Below are positions 37,231 through 44,602 of a DNA stretch of 64,000 nt, one piece after another (within the stretch, counting starts at the first letter, position 1; every line of letters begins with the position of its first letter). The position numbers were made by a program, and so were the translations under genes. The notes under the pieces were generated by a model, which had not been told where the DNA came from, searched no databases, and was given only the letters and a program-made list of their open reading frames with translations. Origin of the DNA: Curvibacter cyanobacteriorum. Lineage in GTDB: Bacteria > Pseudomonadota > Gammaproteobacteria > Burkholderiales > Burkholderiaceae_C. The stretch covers positions 248,001-312,000 of the forward strand of contig NZ_JAQSIP010000001.1 of the NCBI RefSeq assembly GCF_028649475.1, in the 5' to 3' direction.

Positions 37231-37329
37231 AACGTCTCTCCCACGGGGTAAGGATTCGCCCCGGATTATGGCGGAGCTTTGCCCGTCCGCCGCGACAGGC
37301 GGTGCCAGGTGCTGTGCCCCTCAAGTCAC

Positions 37330-37348
37330 CCACAGAATCTGTGGATAA
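37330..37348. promoter_or_regulatory. DnaA box within a palindrome
   Basis: TGTGGATAA at 37340-37348 is the exact complement of the consensus DnaA box TTATCCACA. It overlaps the perfect palindrome CCACAG-AAT-CTGTGG at 37330-37344. A single box suggests DnaA-linked regulation rather than an origin. Confidence 0.5.
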
Positions 37349-37408
37349 CTTTGTGAAGAACTCCACTGTGCCCCCCCGGGAAGCGGCGCCAAATGGGCGT
37401 TTCAACAG

Positions 37409-37446
37409 ATTGACTAAAAAATGACCAATGAAATAGTCAATGAAAT
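37409..37446. repeat. AT-rich inverted and direct repeats
   Basis: ATTGACTA (37409-37416) and TAGTCAAT (37434-37441) form a perfect 8-bp inverted repeat with a 17-base spacer. CAATGAAAT also occurs twice in direct orientation, at 37426-37434 and 37438-37446. The patch is much richer in A+T than its surroundings, as expected for a regulator target. Confidence 0.6.
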
Positions 37447-37548
37447 CATGGACTTACAACGCAGGCCTTGGCTTTGAGGGCGATTTTGGCCCCGGGGGCG
37501 TGCGCCAGCCGCTGCGCCTGGCCTGTGGAGTAGTCTTGGTCGCCAACC

Positions 37549-37604
37549 CGGCGCCAAGCCTTGAAACACAAGGCTTTGAGCGCCCAAAGCCCCATTTGGC
37601 GCCG
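37549..37604. repeat. Nested and mutually exclusive inverted repeats
   Basis: The outer arms CGGCGCCAA/TTGGCGCCG enclose AAGCCTTG/CAAGGCTT (37556-37576). An alternative stem, GGCTTTG/CAAAGCC (37572-37591), shares bases with the inner one, so the two cannot form together. This is an attenuator-like layout. Confidence 0.6.
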
Positions 37605-37695
37605 CTTGTCACGGCACTTGGCCGTGCTGAGGGCTTGCGGTCTGGCACGCTGGGGGAGAACCCAGGCGGGGTGCGCGGCCCGGCCGCAGATCGAC

Positions 37696-37725
37696 CCGCA
37701 GGCCCGGTTCGATGCGGGCCTGCGG
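37696..37725. repeat. Perfect 11-bp inverted repeat
   Basis: CCGCAGGCCCG and CGGGCCTGCGG flank an 8-nt loop, a very stable GC-rich stem without a T tract, so it is not an intrinsic terminator. Confidence 0.65.
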
Positions 37726-37952
37726 CACGGCGGGCGGGGGGCTGGGTTGTGGGGTCCCAAGCCCGCGGGTGGGCTTTGGACGGTGGGCTGGTGGCGATCG
37801 CCGGCATGCCCGGGCGGCCTGGGCGCGGGGGCTGTCGACGCTCAACCCGACCCGGTGCGAGGTTGATGCGCCGCTGTCGCATCGCTGGGCGATTTAGTTC
37901 CTACAATGCGCCAGCAAAGTTGTTTTTTCACGATAAACCACACGAGGAAACC

Positions 37953-38534
37953 ATGGAACATACCCTGCCCGCATTGCCCTATGCCATCGACGCTCTGGCA
38001 CCCCACTACTCTAAGGAAACCCTGGAGTTCCACCACGGCAAGCACCACAACGCCTATGTGGTGAACCTGAACAACCTGCAAAAGGGCACCGAGTTCGAAA
38101 ACAAGACCCTGGAAGAGATCGTCAAGACCTCCAGCGGCGGCATCTACAACAACGCAGCCCAAATCTGGAACCACACCTTCTTCTGGAGCTGCATGAAGCC
38201 CGCCGGTGGTGGTGAACCTTCGGGCGCCCTGGCCGCTGCCATCAACGCCAAGTGGGGCAGCTACGCCGCTTTCAAGGAAGCCTTCGTGAAGTCCGCCGTG
38301 GGCAACTTCGGTTCGGGCTGGACCTGGCTGGTGAAGAAGGCCGACGGTTCGGTGGACATCGTCAACACCGGCGCCGCTGGCACCCCCCTGACCACCGCCG
38401 ACAAGGCCCTGTTGACCGTGGACGTGTGGGAACACGCCTACTACATCGACTACCGCAACCTGCGTCCGAAGTTCGTGGAAACCTTCCTGGACAAGCTGGT
38501 CAACTGGGAATTCGCCGAAGCCAACTTCGCCTGA
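37953..38534 (+). CDS. sodB: Superoxide dismutase [Fe]
   Basis: Cytosolic enzyme that converts superoxide to peroxide and oxygen. The 193-residue product has the Fe/Mn-SOD fold with metal ligands in [13 protein letters not shown] (His27), WNHTFFW (His near 74) and [13 protein letters not shown] (Asp and His near residues 157 and 161). [13 protein letters not shown] and [10 protein letters not shown] favour the iron form. The ATG at 37953 has GAGGA at 37944-37948; the longer frame reading back into the hairpin region is not conserved. Ends before a strong terminator. Confidence 0.97.
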   Translation: MEHTLPALPYAIDALAPHYSKETLEFHHGKHHNAYVVNLNNLQKGTEFENKTLEEIVKTSSGGIYNNAAQIWNHTFFWSCMKPAGGGEPSGALAAAINAKWGSYAAFKEAFVKSAVGNFGSGWTWLVKKADGSVDIVNTGAAGTPLTTADKALLTVDVWEHAYYIDYRNLRPKFVETFLDKLVNWEFAEANFA

Positions 38535-38565
38535 TGCGACGACGCTGACGCGTCGCCTGCCCCAG

Positions 38566-38589
38566 AAAACGGCCTTCGGGCCGTTTTTT
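38566..38589 (+). terminator. Rho-independent terminator after sodB
   Basis: ACGGCC-TTCG-GGCCGT stem with tetraloop, flanked by AAAA and followed by TTTTTT. It lies 32 bases past the sodB stop and may also work weakly for the convergent DUF192 gene. Confidence 0.92.
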
Positions 38590-38770
38590 CATGCCCGCTT
38601 GGCGCTCGGCGCTCGGCGCGGGGGCTCGGCGCTAGGGGCTGGGCACCGGGGGCTGGCCTGTCGGCCGCGGGCCGCGGTGCTGTGGCCGGGCCAGGTCCCG
38701 GCCTGGGCGCCGGGCCGGCGATGGGGTGGGTGCCGCCGCAGGGGGCAGGGCGTGCGCGGGCCGCCTCGAC

Positions 38771-39250
38771 TCAGCGGCCGTCGAAAGGCGCGCCGCGCAG
38801 CTTCTGGCCGGCCTTGATGCCCTTTTTGGCGAACCAGCCCTGGTTCATTTCCAGCACGTAGCGCACTGGCTGGCTGCTGCAGTGCGAGTCGGTGGTCTGC
38901 GGCTTCATGTCTGCCAAGTTGACAATGGTGCCATCGTCGGCCACGAACGCCGCGGTCAGCGGCAGCAGGGTGTTCTTCATCCAGAAGCACTGCACCGCAG
39001 GCACTTCAAAAACGAACAGCATGCCTTCGTGCTGCGGCATGTCTTTGCGGTTCATGAGGCCGATCTGGCGCTCGAGCGCGCTGCTCGCCACCTGCACATC
39101 GATCTGGTACATGCCCGCACCGAGCTTGAGGCGTGGCAGGTTGAGTTGGGGCCCTTCCTGCGCCCAGGCGCTGGCGCCGCCCAGCGGCAGCAGGGCGGTC
39201 AGGGTGGCAGCAAGGAAGGCGTGGCGCAGGGCGCGGCGAATCGGCAGCAT
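38771..39250 (-). CDS. DUF192 family exported protein
   Basis: A 159-residue protein with a signal peptide (AFLAATLTALLPLGGASAWA) and a DUF192 domain (ERQIGLMNRKDMPQHEGMLFVF, VQCFWMKNTLLPL, YVLEMNQGWFAKKGIKAGQKL). The fold is known but the function is not, and it is presumably periplasmic. The start at 39250 was chosen to place the signal peptide first. The roughly 180 bases between its stop and the sodB terminator hold only GC-rich sequence, including short imperfect repeats of CGGCGCT. Confidence 0.88.
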   Translation of the reverse strand: MLPIRRALRHAFLAATLTALLPLGGASAWAQEGPQLNLPRLKLGAGMYQIDVQVASSALERQIGLMNRKDMPQHEGMLFVFEVPAVQCFWMKNTLLPLTAAFVADDGTIVNLADMKPQTTDSHCSSQPVRYVLEMNQGWFAKKGIKAGQKLRGAPFDGR

Positions 39251-39553
39251 GGGCAGGGTTCCTGGTCGGACAAGCAAAGGGCAGCAACAGGGCCTCGAGG
39301 CGGCAGCGCGGCGGGGCCCCGACGCCGCATTTTGGCCCAATTCGAAGGGGGCAGCCGGGCCGTGCGCTGCCGCCACCGGTGGCCTGCGTCCTTCGGGCGA
39401 CGGTGTGGGCGGGCGGGCCTGCGGCGCGTCCCGTGGGCGACCCCGGCGGGCCACTCGGGCCCCGGAGCGGGAAAGGTTTTACCGCTAGAATCTTTGAGGT
39501 TTTTTCACACCTGCTGAGCCCCTCGCATCAGCTTCCATCGGAGTCGCAAGTTC
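39251..39553. other. Divergent promoter region DUF192/icd
   Basis: No gene seen. The left 210 bases are GC-rich and featureless. A TAGAAT box at 39486-39491, 62 bases before icd, followed by a T-rich patch, is the likely -10 of icd. No convincing -35 is visible. GGAG at 39540-39543 serves as the icd ribosome site. Confidence 0.45.
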
Positions 39554-40819
39554 ATGTCCAGCTACCAGCACATCCAGGTTCCCGCGCAAGGCCAGAAGAT
39601 CACGGTCAATGCGGACAAAACCCTGAACGTGCCCGACCAGCCCATCATCCCCTTCATCGAAGGCGATGGCACCGGCCGCGACATCACGCCCGTGATGATC
39701 AAGGTGGTGGATGCCGCCGTGGCCAAGGCCTATGGCGGTCAGCGCAAGATCCACTGGATGGAGGTCTACGCGGGTGAGAAATCCACCCAGCTCTACGGCC
39801 CCGACGTTTGGCTGCCCGACGAAACCCTGCACGCGGTGCGCGATTACGTGGTGTCGATCAAGGGCCCGCTGACCACGCCGGTGGGCGGGGGCATCCGGTC
39901 GCTCAACGTGACGCTGCGCCAGGAGTTGGACCTGTACGTCTGCCTGCGCCCCATCCAGTACTTCAAGGGCGTGCCGTCGCCGCTCAAGGAGCCCGAAAAG
40001 ACCAACATGGTGATCTTCCGCGAGAACTCGGAAGACATTTACGCCGGCATCGAGTTCGAGGCCGAAAGCGACAAGGCCAAGCGCCTCATCAAGTTCCTGC
40101 ACGATGAGTTCGGCATCAACAAGATCCGCTTCCCCAACACCTCGGGCATTGGCCTGAAACCGGTGTCGCGCGAAGGCACCGAGCGCCTGATGCGCAAGGC
40201 GATCCAGTACGCCATCGACAACCACAAGCCCAGCGTGACCATCGTGCACAAGGGCAACATCATGAAGTTCACCGAAGGCGCCTTCCGCGACTGGGCCTAT
40301 GACCTGGCGGTCAAGGAGTTCGGTGGCGAGCTGATCGACGGCGGCCCGTGGGTGCGTGTCAAGAACCCCAAGAACGGCAAGGACATCGTCATCAAGGACA
40401 GCATCGCCGATGCCTTCCTGCAGCAGATCCTGATGCGCCCGGCCGAATACAGCGTGGTGGCCACGCTGAACCTCAACGGCGACTATATTTCGGACGCCCT
40501 GGCGGCCCAGGTGGGCGGCATGGGCATCGCCCCCGGCGCCAACCTGTCCGAGACCCTGGCGATGTTTGAAGCCACCCATGGCACCTCGCCGCGCTACGCA
40601 GGCAAGGACTACGTCAACCCGGGCTCCGAGATCCTGTCGGCCGAGATGATGCTGCGCCACCTGGGCTGGACCGAGGCCGCTGATTTGATCATCCGCGCGC
40701 TCGAAGGCGCGGTGCAGAGCAAGCGCGTGACGTATGACTTTGCCCGCCTCATGGAAGGCGCGATCCAGGTCAGCTGCTCGGGCTTTGGCGACGTCATGAT
40801 CGCCCAGATGGACGCCTGA
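39554..40819 (+). CDS. icd: Isocitrate dehydrogenase (NADP+)
   Basis: TCA cycle enzyme that converts isocitrate to 2-oxoglutarate with NADPH formation. The 421-residue product matches the E. coli-type dimeric enzyme. Features include [15 protein letters not shown] near the N-terminus, the substrate loop [13 protein letters not shown] containing the Ser that AceK phosphorylates in enterics, [17 protein letters not shown], and NADP-specific residues in the [19 protein letters not shown] region. Monocistronic, with its own promoter-like box upstream and a strong terminator downstream. Confidence 0.97.
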   Translation: MSSYQHIQVPAQGQKITVNADKTLNVPDQPIIPFIEGDGTGRDITPVMIKVVDAAVAKAYGGQRKIHWMEVYAGEKSTQLYGPDVWLPDETLHAVRDYVVSIKGPLTTPVGGGIRSLNVTLRQELDLYVCLRPIQYFKGVPSPLKEPEKTNMVIFRENSEDIYAGIEFEAESDKAKRLIKFLHDEFGINKIRFPNTSGIGLKPVSREGTERLMRKAIQYAIDNHKPSVTIVHKGNIMKFTEGAFRDWAYDLAVKEFGGELIDGGPWVRVKNPKNGKDIVIKDSIADAFLQQILMRPAEYSVVATLNLNGDYISDALAAQVGGMGIAPGANLSETLAMFEATHGTSPRYAGKDYVNPGSEILSAEMMLRHLGWTEAADLIIRALEGAVQSKRVTYDFARLMEGAIQVSCSGFGDVMIAQMDA

Positions 40820-40876
40820 GCACGGCCTGAGCGGCCGCGGCCGCCGGCCCAGCCTCGCCTAGCCCGACCCCGCCGA

Positions 40877-40911
40877 CACCCCGCTTGCACCGCAAGGCGG
40901 GGTGTTTTTTT
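40877..40911 (+). terminator. Rho-independent terminator after icd
   Basis: CACCCCGCTT pairs with GGCGGGGTG (one G-T pair) around a short loop and is followed by seven T. It lies 57 bases past the icd stop. Confidence 0.88.
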
Positions 40912-40970
40912 GGTGGGCAGCGTGCGGCCGCTTGAGCGGCGGGGGCGGCACGCCGCCCCCTGCGCCGGGT

Positions 40971-41981
40971 TCAGAGCTTGGAGACGCGCTCCAGTTCGCT
41001 CTTGAACAGCTTCACCACAGCCGGGTCGTACGAGGCGGCGAACTTGTCGTGCACGGGCCGCACCTCGTTGCGCATGCGCTGCTGTTCGGGCTCGGAGAGG
41101 GTGTTGAACACCATGCCCTTGGCCTTGAGTTCGTTGACCGCCTTGGCCGACACCTCGCGGCTGACCCCGCGCTGGTAGTTCTGCGCCTCGGTGGCCGCCT
41201 CCTGCAGCAGCTTTTGCTCGGCCGGATTCAGCTTGTCCCAGAACTTCTTGCTGACCTGGATCGGGTTGGTCGCGTAGACGTGGTTGGTCTCGCTGACGTA
41301 TTTGTTCACCTCGTAGAGCTTGCTCGAGAGGATCACCGCGTAGGGGTTCTCCTGGCCGTCCACGGTCTTGCTCTCCAGGGCGCCGTAGAGCTCGGCAAAA
41401 GGCAAGGGCAGGGGGTTGGCCTTGAAGGTCTTGAAGGTCTCCACAAACACGGGGTTGGGGATCACCCGCAGTTTCAGGCCGTCGAGGTCTTCGCCCCGCG
41501 TGATGGGGCGCTTGCTGTTGGTCACGTTGCGAAAGCCCAGGTCAAAGAAGCCCAGCACCACGATGCCTTTGTCGTTCAGCCGGCTCTTGAGCAGGGCGCC
41601 CAGCGGCCCGTCCACCATCGCGTCGGCCTGCCGCGGGTGGCTGAACAGGAACGGAAAATCCAGCAGGCCGAACTCTTTGACGATGCCCGCCAGCGAGGTG
41701 GTGGAGGCCACCAGCATCTCCTGCACGCCGCCCATCAAGGCGGACTGTTGCTGCAGTTCGTTGCCCAATTGGCTGCTGGCGAACTCAGTCACCTTGATCT
41801 TGCCGCCACTGCGGCTGCTGACCAATTCGGCAAACTTCTTCACGCCCAGGCTGGTGGGGTGGTCGGTGTTGTTGAGGTGGCCCAGTTTGAGGGTGCGGTC
41901 TTGAAAATCCTGCGCCAGGGCGGCGGTGCTGGCTAGCACGAGGCTGCACGCGGCGGCCAGTTGGATGAGGGTCTTTTTCAT
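40971..41981 (-). CDS. TRAP transporter substrate-binding protein (DctP family)
   Basis: A 336-residue periplasmic solute receptor with a signal peptide (IQLAAACSLVLASTAALA) and the DctP fold: TLKLGHLNNTDHPTSLGVKKF, VMVASTTSLAGI-like strands, and RVIPNPVFVETFKTFKANPLPLPFAELYGAL, which contains the conserved Arg that binds the ligand carboxylate. It probably captures an organic acid. The membrane subunits DctQ and DctM are not in the window. It lies downstream of a duplicated-fold unknown protein and an AroQ-like gene on the same strand, suggesting uptake of that pathway's substrate. Confidence 0.9.
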   Translation of the reverse strand: MKKTLIQLAAACSLVLASTAALAQDFQDRTLKLGHLNNTDHPTSLGVKKFAELVSSRSGGKIKVTEFASSQLGNELQQQSALMGGVQEMLVASTTSLAGIVKEFGLLDFPFLFSHPRQADAMVDGPLGALLKSRLNDKGIVVLGFFDLGFRNVTNSKRPITRGEDLDGLKLRVIPNPVFVETFKTFKANPLPLPFAELYGALESKTVDGQENPYAVILSSKLYEVNKYVSETNHVYATNPIQVSKKFWDKLNPAEQKLLQEAATEAQNYQRGVSREVSAKAVNELKAKGMVFNTLSEPEQQRMRNEVRPVHDKFAASYDPAVVKLFKSELERVSKL

Positions 41982-42052
41982 GGGCTTGTCTCCTGAAGTC
42001 ATGGTGGAATGGAAAAGCGGGGTGTCCGGATGGGGCCAAACGGGGGCTCGGT

Positions 42053-42733
42053 TCAGCGCAGGTCGGCCGCGCTGGCGGTGTAGGCCAGCGTGAAGGCCTG
42101 CCGCAGGGGGGCGGGCCCGAAGCCCAGGGCCGCCAGCGCCGGGTCGGCCAGCTCGGTCTCGGCCCAGCGCTGCAACGCCGCCGGGTCGTAGCCACTGACC
42201 ATGATCACCCAGTCGGCGGCGCCGTCGGCCAGGCCCCGGATCTTTTGTTCGGTGGTGGCGGCCAGGGCGGGGGCCTCGTGGCGCAACACGTGCAGGCCCA
42301 CGGTGCCCGGCTGCCGGGCGGCCCGTTCTGCCAGGGCGCTGAGTTGCCCTGTCAGCACCTCGGCCTGGGCCGTGGCGGCTGAGCAACGCAGGGTCACCGC
42401 GTGCGCGCCCGTCATGGCCCCCCGGCTCACCAGCACCCGGCACTGGCTCCTGACCATGTGCCGGTGCAGGGGCATCATGCGGGTGGACCAAGGCGTGGGG
42501 GCTTTCAGGCGTGCCACATACGGGGCCGAGGCCAGCACCGCAGGGTCGGCCAGTTCGTACAGCACGAAGAAGCAGTCACCGCCGACCTCGGTCCAGCGCG
42601 AGGCGCGCAGGAAGCCCGGGATCGCGAGGCGCTCGGGCCAGTGTTCGTGGGCATGCCAGTCGGTCAGTTCGTCGCGCACACTGTGTGCGACCTCCCACCA
42701 CATGGCGAGGGCGGCGTGACCTAGCAGGGCCAT
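42053..42733 (-). CDS. Unknown protein, possible duplicated ferredoxin-like (dimeric alpha-beta barrel) fold
   Basis: I do not recognise a named family. The 226-residue protein lacks a signal peptide and appears to contain two related halves. The first has MWWEVAHSVRDELTDWHAHEHWPERLAIPGFLRASRW; the second has TGQLSALAERAARQPGTVGLHVLRHEA and DWVIMVSGYDPAALQRW. The HAHEHWPER segment and aromatic/His spacing resemble stress-response dimeric alpha-beta barrel or EthD-type proteins, some of which are decarboxylases or ring-modifying enzymes. It sits between the AroQ-like gene and the TRAP receptor, so it may be a pathway enzyme. Confidence 0.72.
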   Translation of the reverse strand: MALLGHAALAMWWEVAHSVRDELTDWHAHEHWPERLAIPGFLRASRWTEVGGDCFFVLYELADPAVLASAPYVARLKAPTPWSTRMMPLHRHMVRSQCRVLVSRGAMTGAHAVTLRCSAATAQAEVLTGQLSALAERAARQPGTVGLHVLRHEAPALAATTEQKIRGLADGAADWVIMVSGYDPAALQRWAETELADPALAALGFGPAPLRQAFTLAYTASAADLR

Positions 42734-42801
42734 GGCAGGTCCTCCTGGGGGGCCGTGGGGCTGTGGAACCAGGGCGCTGGCATCGGTGGGCCTCGGTTGG
42801 A

Positions 42802-43257
42802 TCAGAACGAGGCGGGCACGAGGCCCAGTTTTTCGGCCACCGCGCGCACCGCCAGCAAGTAGCCCTGAGGACCCAGCCCACAAATCACACCTTGGGCCGC
42901 TTGCGACACCAATGAATGTGTGTACGGCGCGGGCCGCTGGTGGATGTTGGTCAGGTGCACCTCAATCAGGGGTTGGCGCAGCAGTTTCAGTGCGTCCAGC
43001 ACCGGGACGCAACCAAACGAGAAGCCCGCCGGGTTGATGATCACGGCCGCCTCTTGCTGCGCGGCTTCTTGAATCCAATCCACCATCACGCCCTCGTGGT
43101 TGGTCTGGCGGAAGTCCAGCGCCAGGCCCAGCGAGTCGGCCAGGCGGCGCGAGGCGGCTTCAATTTGAGGCAGGGTGGTGGTGCCGTACAGGCTCGGCTC
43201 ACGCGTGCCCAGCATGTTGAGGTTGGACCCGTTGAGGATGAAGAGAGGGTGCGTCAT
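42802..43257 (-). CDS. aroQ: Type II 3-dehydroquinate dehydratase homologue with altered active site
   Basis: A 151-residue flavodoxin-like protein clearly related to AroQ: ILNGSNLNMLGTREPSLYG keeps the catalytic Arg and Tyr of the flexible lid, followed by IEVHLTNIHQR and GLGPQGYLLAVRAVAEKLG. However, the segment that normally reads N-x-x-x-x-T-H-T/S-S carries NPAGFSFGCVPVLDA: the general-acid His is Phe and the Thr/Ser pair is changed. Also the usual GPN is GSN. It may be inactive on dehydroquinate or act on another cyclic acid. Divergent from the IclR gene; followed by an unknown protein and a TRAP receptor. Confidence 0.85.
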   Translation of the reverse strand: MTHPLFILNGSNLNMLGTREPSLYGTTTLPQIEAASRRLADSLGLALDFRQTNHEGVMVDWIQEAAQQEAAVIINPAGFSFGCVPVLDALKLLRQPLIEVHLTNIHQRPAPYTHSLVSQAAQGVICGLGPQGYLLAVRAVAEKLGLVPASF

Positions 43258-43310
43258 GGTGACCTTTGGGGGGGAATGGCGCCGATTGTGGGGAGCCCGC
43301 CCATCCCCCA

Positions 43311-43354
43311 TTCCAAACTGGAAACGCTTTTCATATAATGGAAAATCAAAAGCG
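43311..43354. promoter_or_regulatory. IclR-type operator and promoter between aroQ-like and iclR genes
   Basis: A perfect -10, TATAAT at 43334-43339, points toward the IclR gene. Seventeen bases upstream, the -35 position (TTCCAA) lies inside the perfect dyad TTCCA-AAC-TGGAA at 43311-43323. Two more dyads are nested around the -10: TTTTC-N8-GAAAA (43328-43345) and CGCTTTT-N16-AAAAGCG (43325-43354). TGGAA/TTCCA half-sites are typical of IclR-family operators, so autoregulation plus control of the divergent genes is likely. Confidence 0.65.
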
Positions 43355-43419
43355 CCCCGGCGTTCAAACCGCAGCCCCTCGGGCCGCCGCCGCCACCCCT
43401 GACCTGCAGGAATTGCCCC

Positions 43420-44211
43420 ATGACCCTGGCCCTGGACCGCGGACTCGCCTTGCTGGAACACCTGTGTGGCCAGCCCGAGGGCATGGCCTTGACGGCGCTG
43501 GCCGACGAGCTGGACCTGCCGCACAGTGCCTGCCACCGGCTGTTGAGCGAGCTGTGCCGCCGCGGCTATGTGCGCCAGGTGCGCCAACAGGGGGCCTATG
43601 TGCTGACGGCCAAGATCGCCTCGATGGGGCTGGAGCTGCTCAGCAGCAAGGGCATCGTGGACATTGCCGAACCCATCCTTGAGCGGCTGGCCAAGGCGTC
43701 GGGCGAACTGGTGCGGCTGTCGATCGTCGATGACGACCGCTTGGTCTGGGTGGCCAAGTCGCAGGGCACCCGCATGGGCCTGCGTTACGACCCCGACATG
43801 GGCATGGATGCGCGCTTGTCCTGCACGGCCTCGGGCCATGCCTGGCTGCTCACGCTCAGTGACGAACGTGCGCTGGCCCTGGTCAGTCAGCAAGGTTTTG
43901 GCAGCCCCAAAGCCTATGGCCCCAACGCCCCCACCACGGTGCAGGCCTTGCTGGCGATGCTGCAGGTGGCGCGGGTACGCGGTTACGCGGTGATCGACGA
44001 GGTGTTTGCCCCCGGCATGACCGCCCTGGCCGCCCCCGTGGTGCGGGGCCAGGAAACCGTGGGCGTGGTCAGCATCGCCGGCCCCAAGCAGCGCCTGACC
44101 CTGGACCGCCTGCACCAACTGGCCCCCGCGGTGCTGGCCGCCACCGCCGAGCTGGGGCCGTTGAGCCGCTTCTCCACGCTGTCGGGCAAGCCTCAGCTGG
44201 GACGGTCTTGA
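43420..44211 (+). CDS. IclR family transcriptional regulator
   Basis: A 263-residue regulator with an N-terminal winged helix-turn-helix (LDRGLALLEHLC, MALTALADELDLPHSACHRLLSEL, GAYVLTAKI) and a C-terminal IclR effector domain (LVRLSIVDDDRLVWVAKSQG, LSCTASGHAWLLTLSDE, RGYAVIDEVFAPGMTALAAPV). Effectors are usually small aromatic or organic acids. It is transcribed away from the AroQ-like/unknown/TRAP genes and shares with them a 162-base region holding clear operator-like dyads. AGGAA precedes the start by seven bases. Confidence 0.9.
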   Translation: MTLALDRGLALLEHLCGQPEGMALTALADELDLPHSACHRLLSELCRRGYVRQVRQQGAYVLTAKIASMGLELLSSKGIVDIAEPILERLAKASGELVRLSIVDDDRLVWVAKSQGTRMGLRYDPDMGMDARLSCTASGHAWLLTLSDERALALVSQQGFGSPKAYGPNAPTTVQALLAMLQVARVRGYAVIDEVFAPGMTALAAPVVRGQETVGVVSIAGPKQRLTLDRLHQLAPAVLAATAELGPLSRFSTLSGKPQLGRS

Positions 44212-44292
44212 GGCGCTGGTCTGGGCCGGAGGCTTGAAAGCAGGGGCTGGGGCAGCCAGGCGGCCACGGTCGCCGGCCGAACCTGCGATGTT

Positions 44293-44376
44293 GTGCCCAG
44301 ACCGGTGCCCAGACCGGTGCCCAGGCCTGTGCCCAGGCCTGTGCCCATGCCGGTGCCCATGCCGGTGCTCAGGGCC
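44293..44376. repeat. 12-bp minisatellite, six paired units plus a degenerate seventh
   Basis: Head-to-tail 12-mers run GTGCCCAGACCG twice, GTGCCCAGGCCT twice, GTGCCCATGCCG twice, then the degenerate GTGCTCAGGGCC. The arrangement of identical pairs suggests slippage or recent duplication in steps of 12 bases. It lies between the 3' ends of the IclR gene and the convergent small membrane protein gene, touching the latter's last codons. Confidence 0.9.
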
Positions 44377-44602
44377 AGGTCAGGTCGAGGCCCAGGGTCT
44401 TGGCCAGGTCCCAGGTCAGGGCGGCCAGGGCCAGCAGCGAGATCAGAAAGACCACCACCACCTGCACACTGGCGCGCAGCACCACCCGGCGCTCGTTCTC
44501 ACGCTTCTTGCCTTGGTCGTAATGCCACTTGATGGCAAAAAACATCCCGATCCCAAGCACGAGCAGCTTGAAGGTCACAAATACGACGGGGGTCCATTCC
44601 AT
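44369..44602 (-). CDS. Small two-TM membrane protein, unknown function
   Basis: A 77-residue protein with two hydrophobic segments (VVFVTFKLLVLGIGMFFAI and SVQVVVVFLISLLALAALTW) joined by a strongly basic cytoplasmic-type loop HYDQGKKRENERRVVLR. The frame is believable because it has normal TM spacing and charge distribution, but I do not recognise the family. It is monocistronic, facing the Pho-box region upstream. Its 3' end touches a 12-bp minisatellite. Confidence 0.6.
   Translation of the reverse strand: MEWTPVVFVTFKLLVLGIGMFFAIKWHYDQGKKRENERRVVLRASVQVVVVFLISLLALAALTWDLAKTLGLDLTWP

Larger units (their letters stand above)
37231..37952. other. 722-bp gene-free, hairpin-rich intergenic region
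   Basis: No credible gene on either strand. From left to right it holds a CATAAT exbB promoter box, a DnaA-box-containing palindrome at 37330-37348, an AT-rich patch with repeats at 37409-37446, and then about 240 bases packed with perfect inverted repeats (37549-37604, 37696-37725 and smaller ones). A TACAAT -10-like box at 37902-37907 ahead of sodB closes it. GGCTTTGAG occurs twice, 102 bases apart. The density of stems suggests a structured RNA or cruciform-forming region, but no known RNA family is recognised. Confidence 0.5.

Noticed and set aside
37440-37952. A 171-codon N-terminal extension of SodB through the hairpin region
   Set aside because: Fe-SOD starts at 37953 with an ideal ribosome site; the upstream residues are low-complexity and unlike any signal or domain.
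37231-37952. Chromosomal or plasmid replication origin
   Set aside because: Only one consensus DnaA box, no box cluster, and no dnaA, dnaN, rep or par gene nearby.
44293-44376. CRISPR-like array
   Set aside because: Units are contiguous 12-mers without spacers and no cas gene is present.
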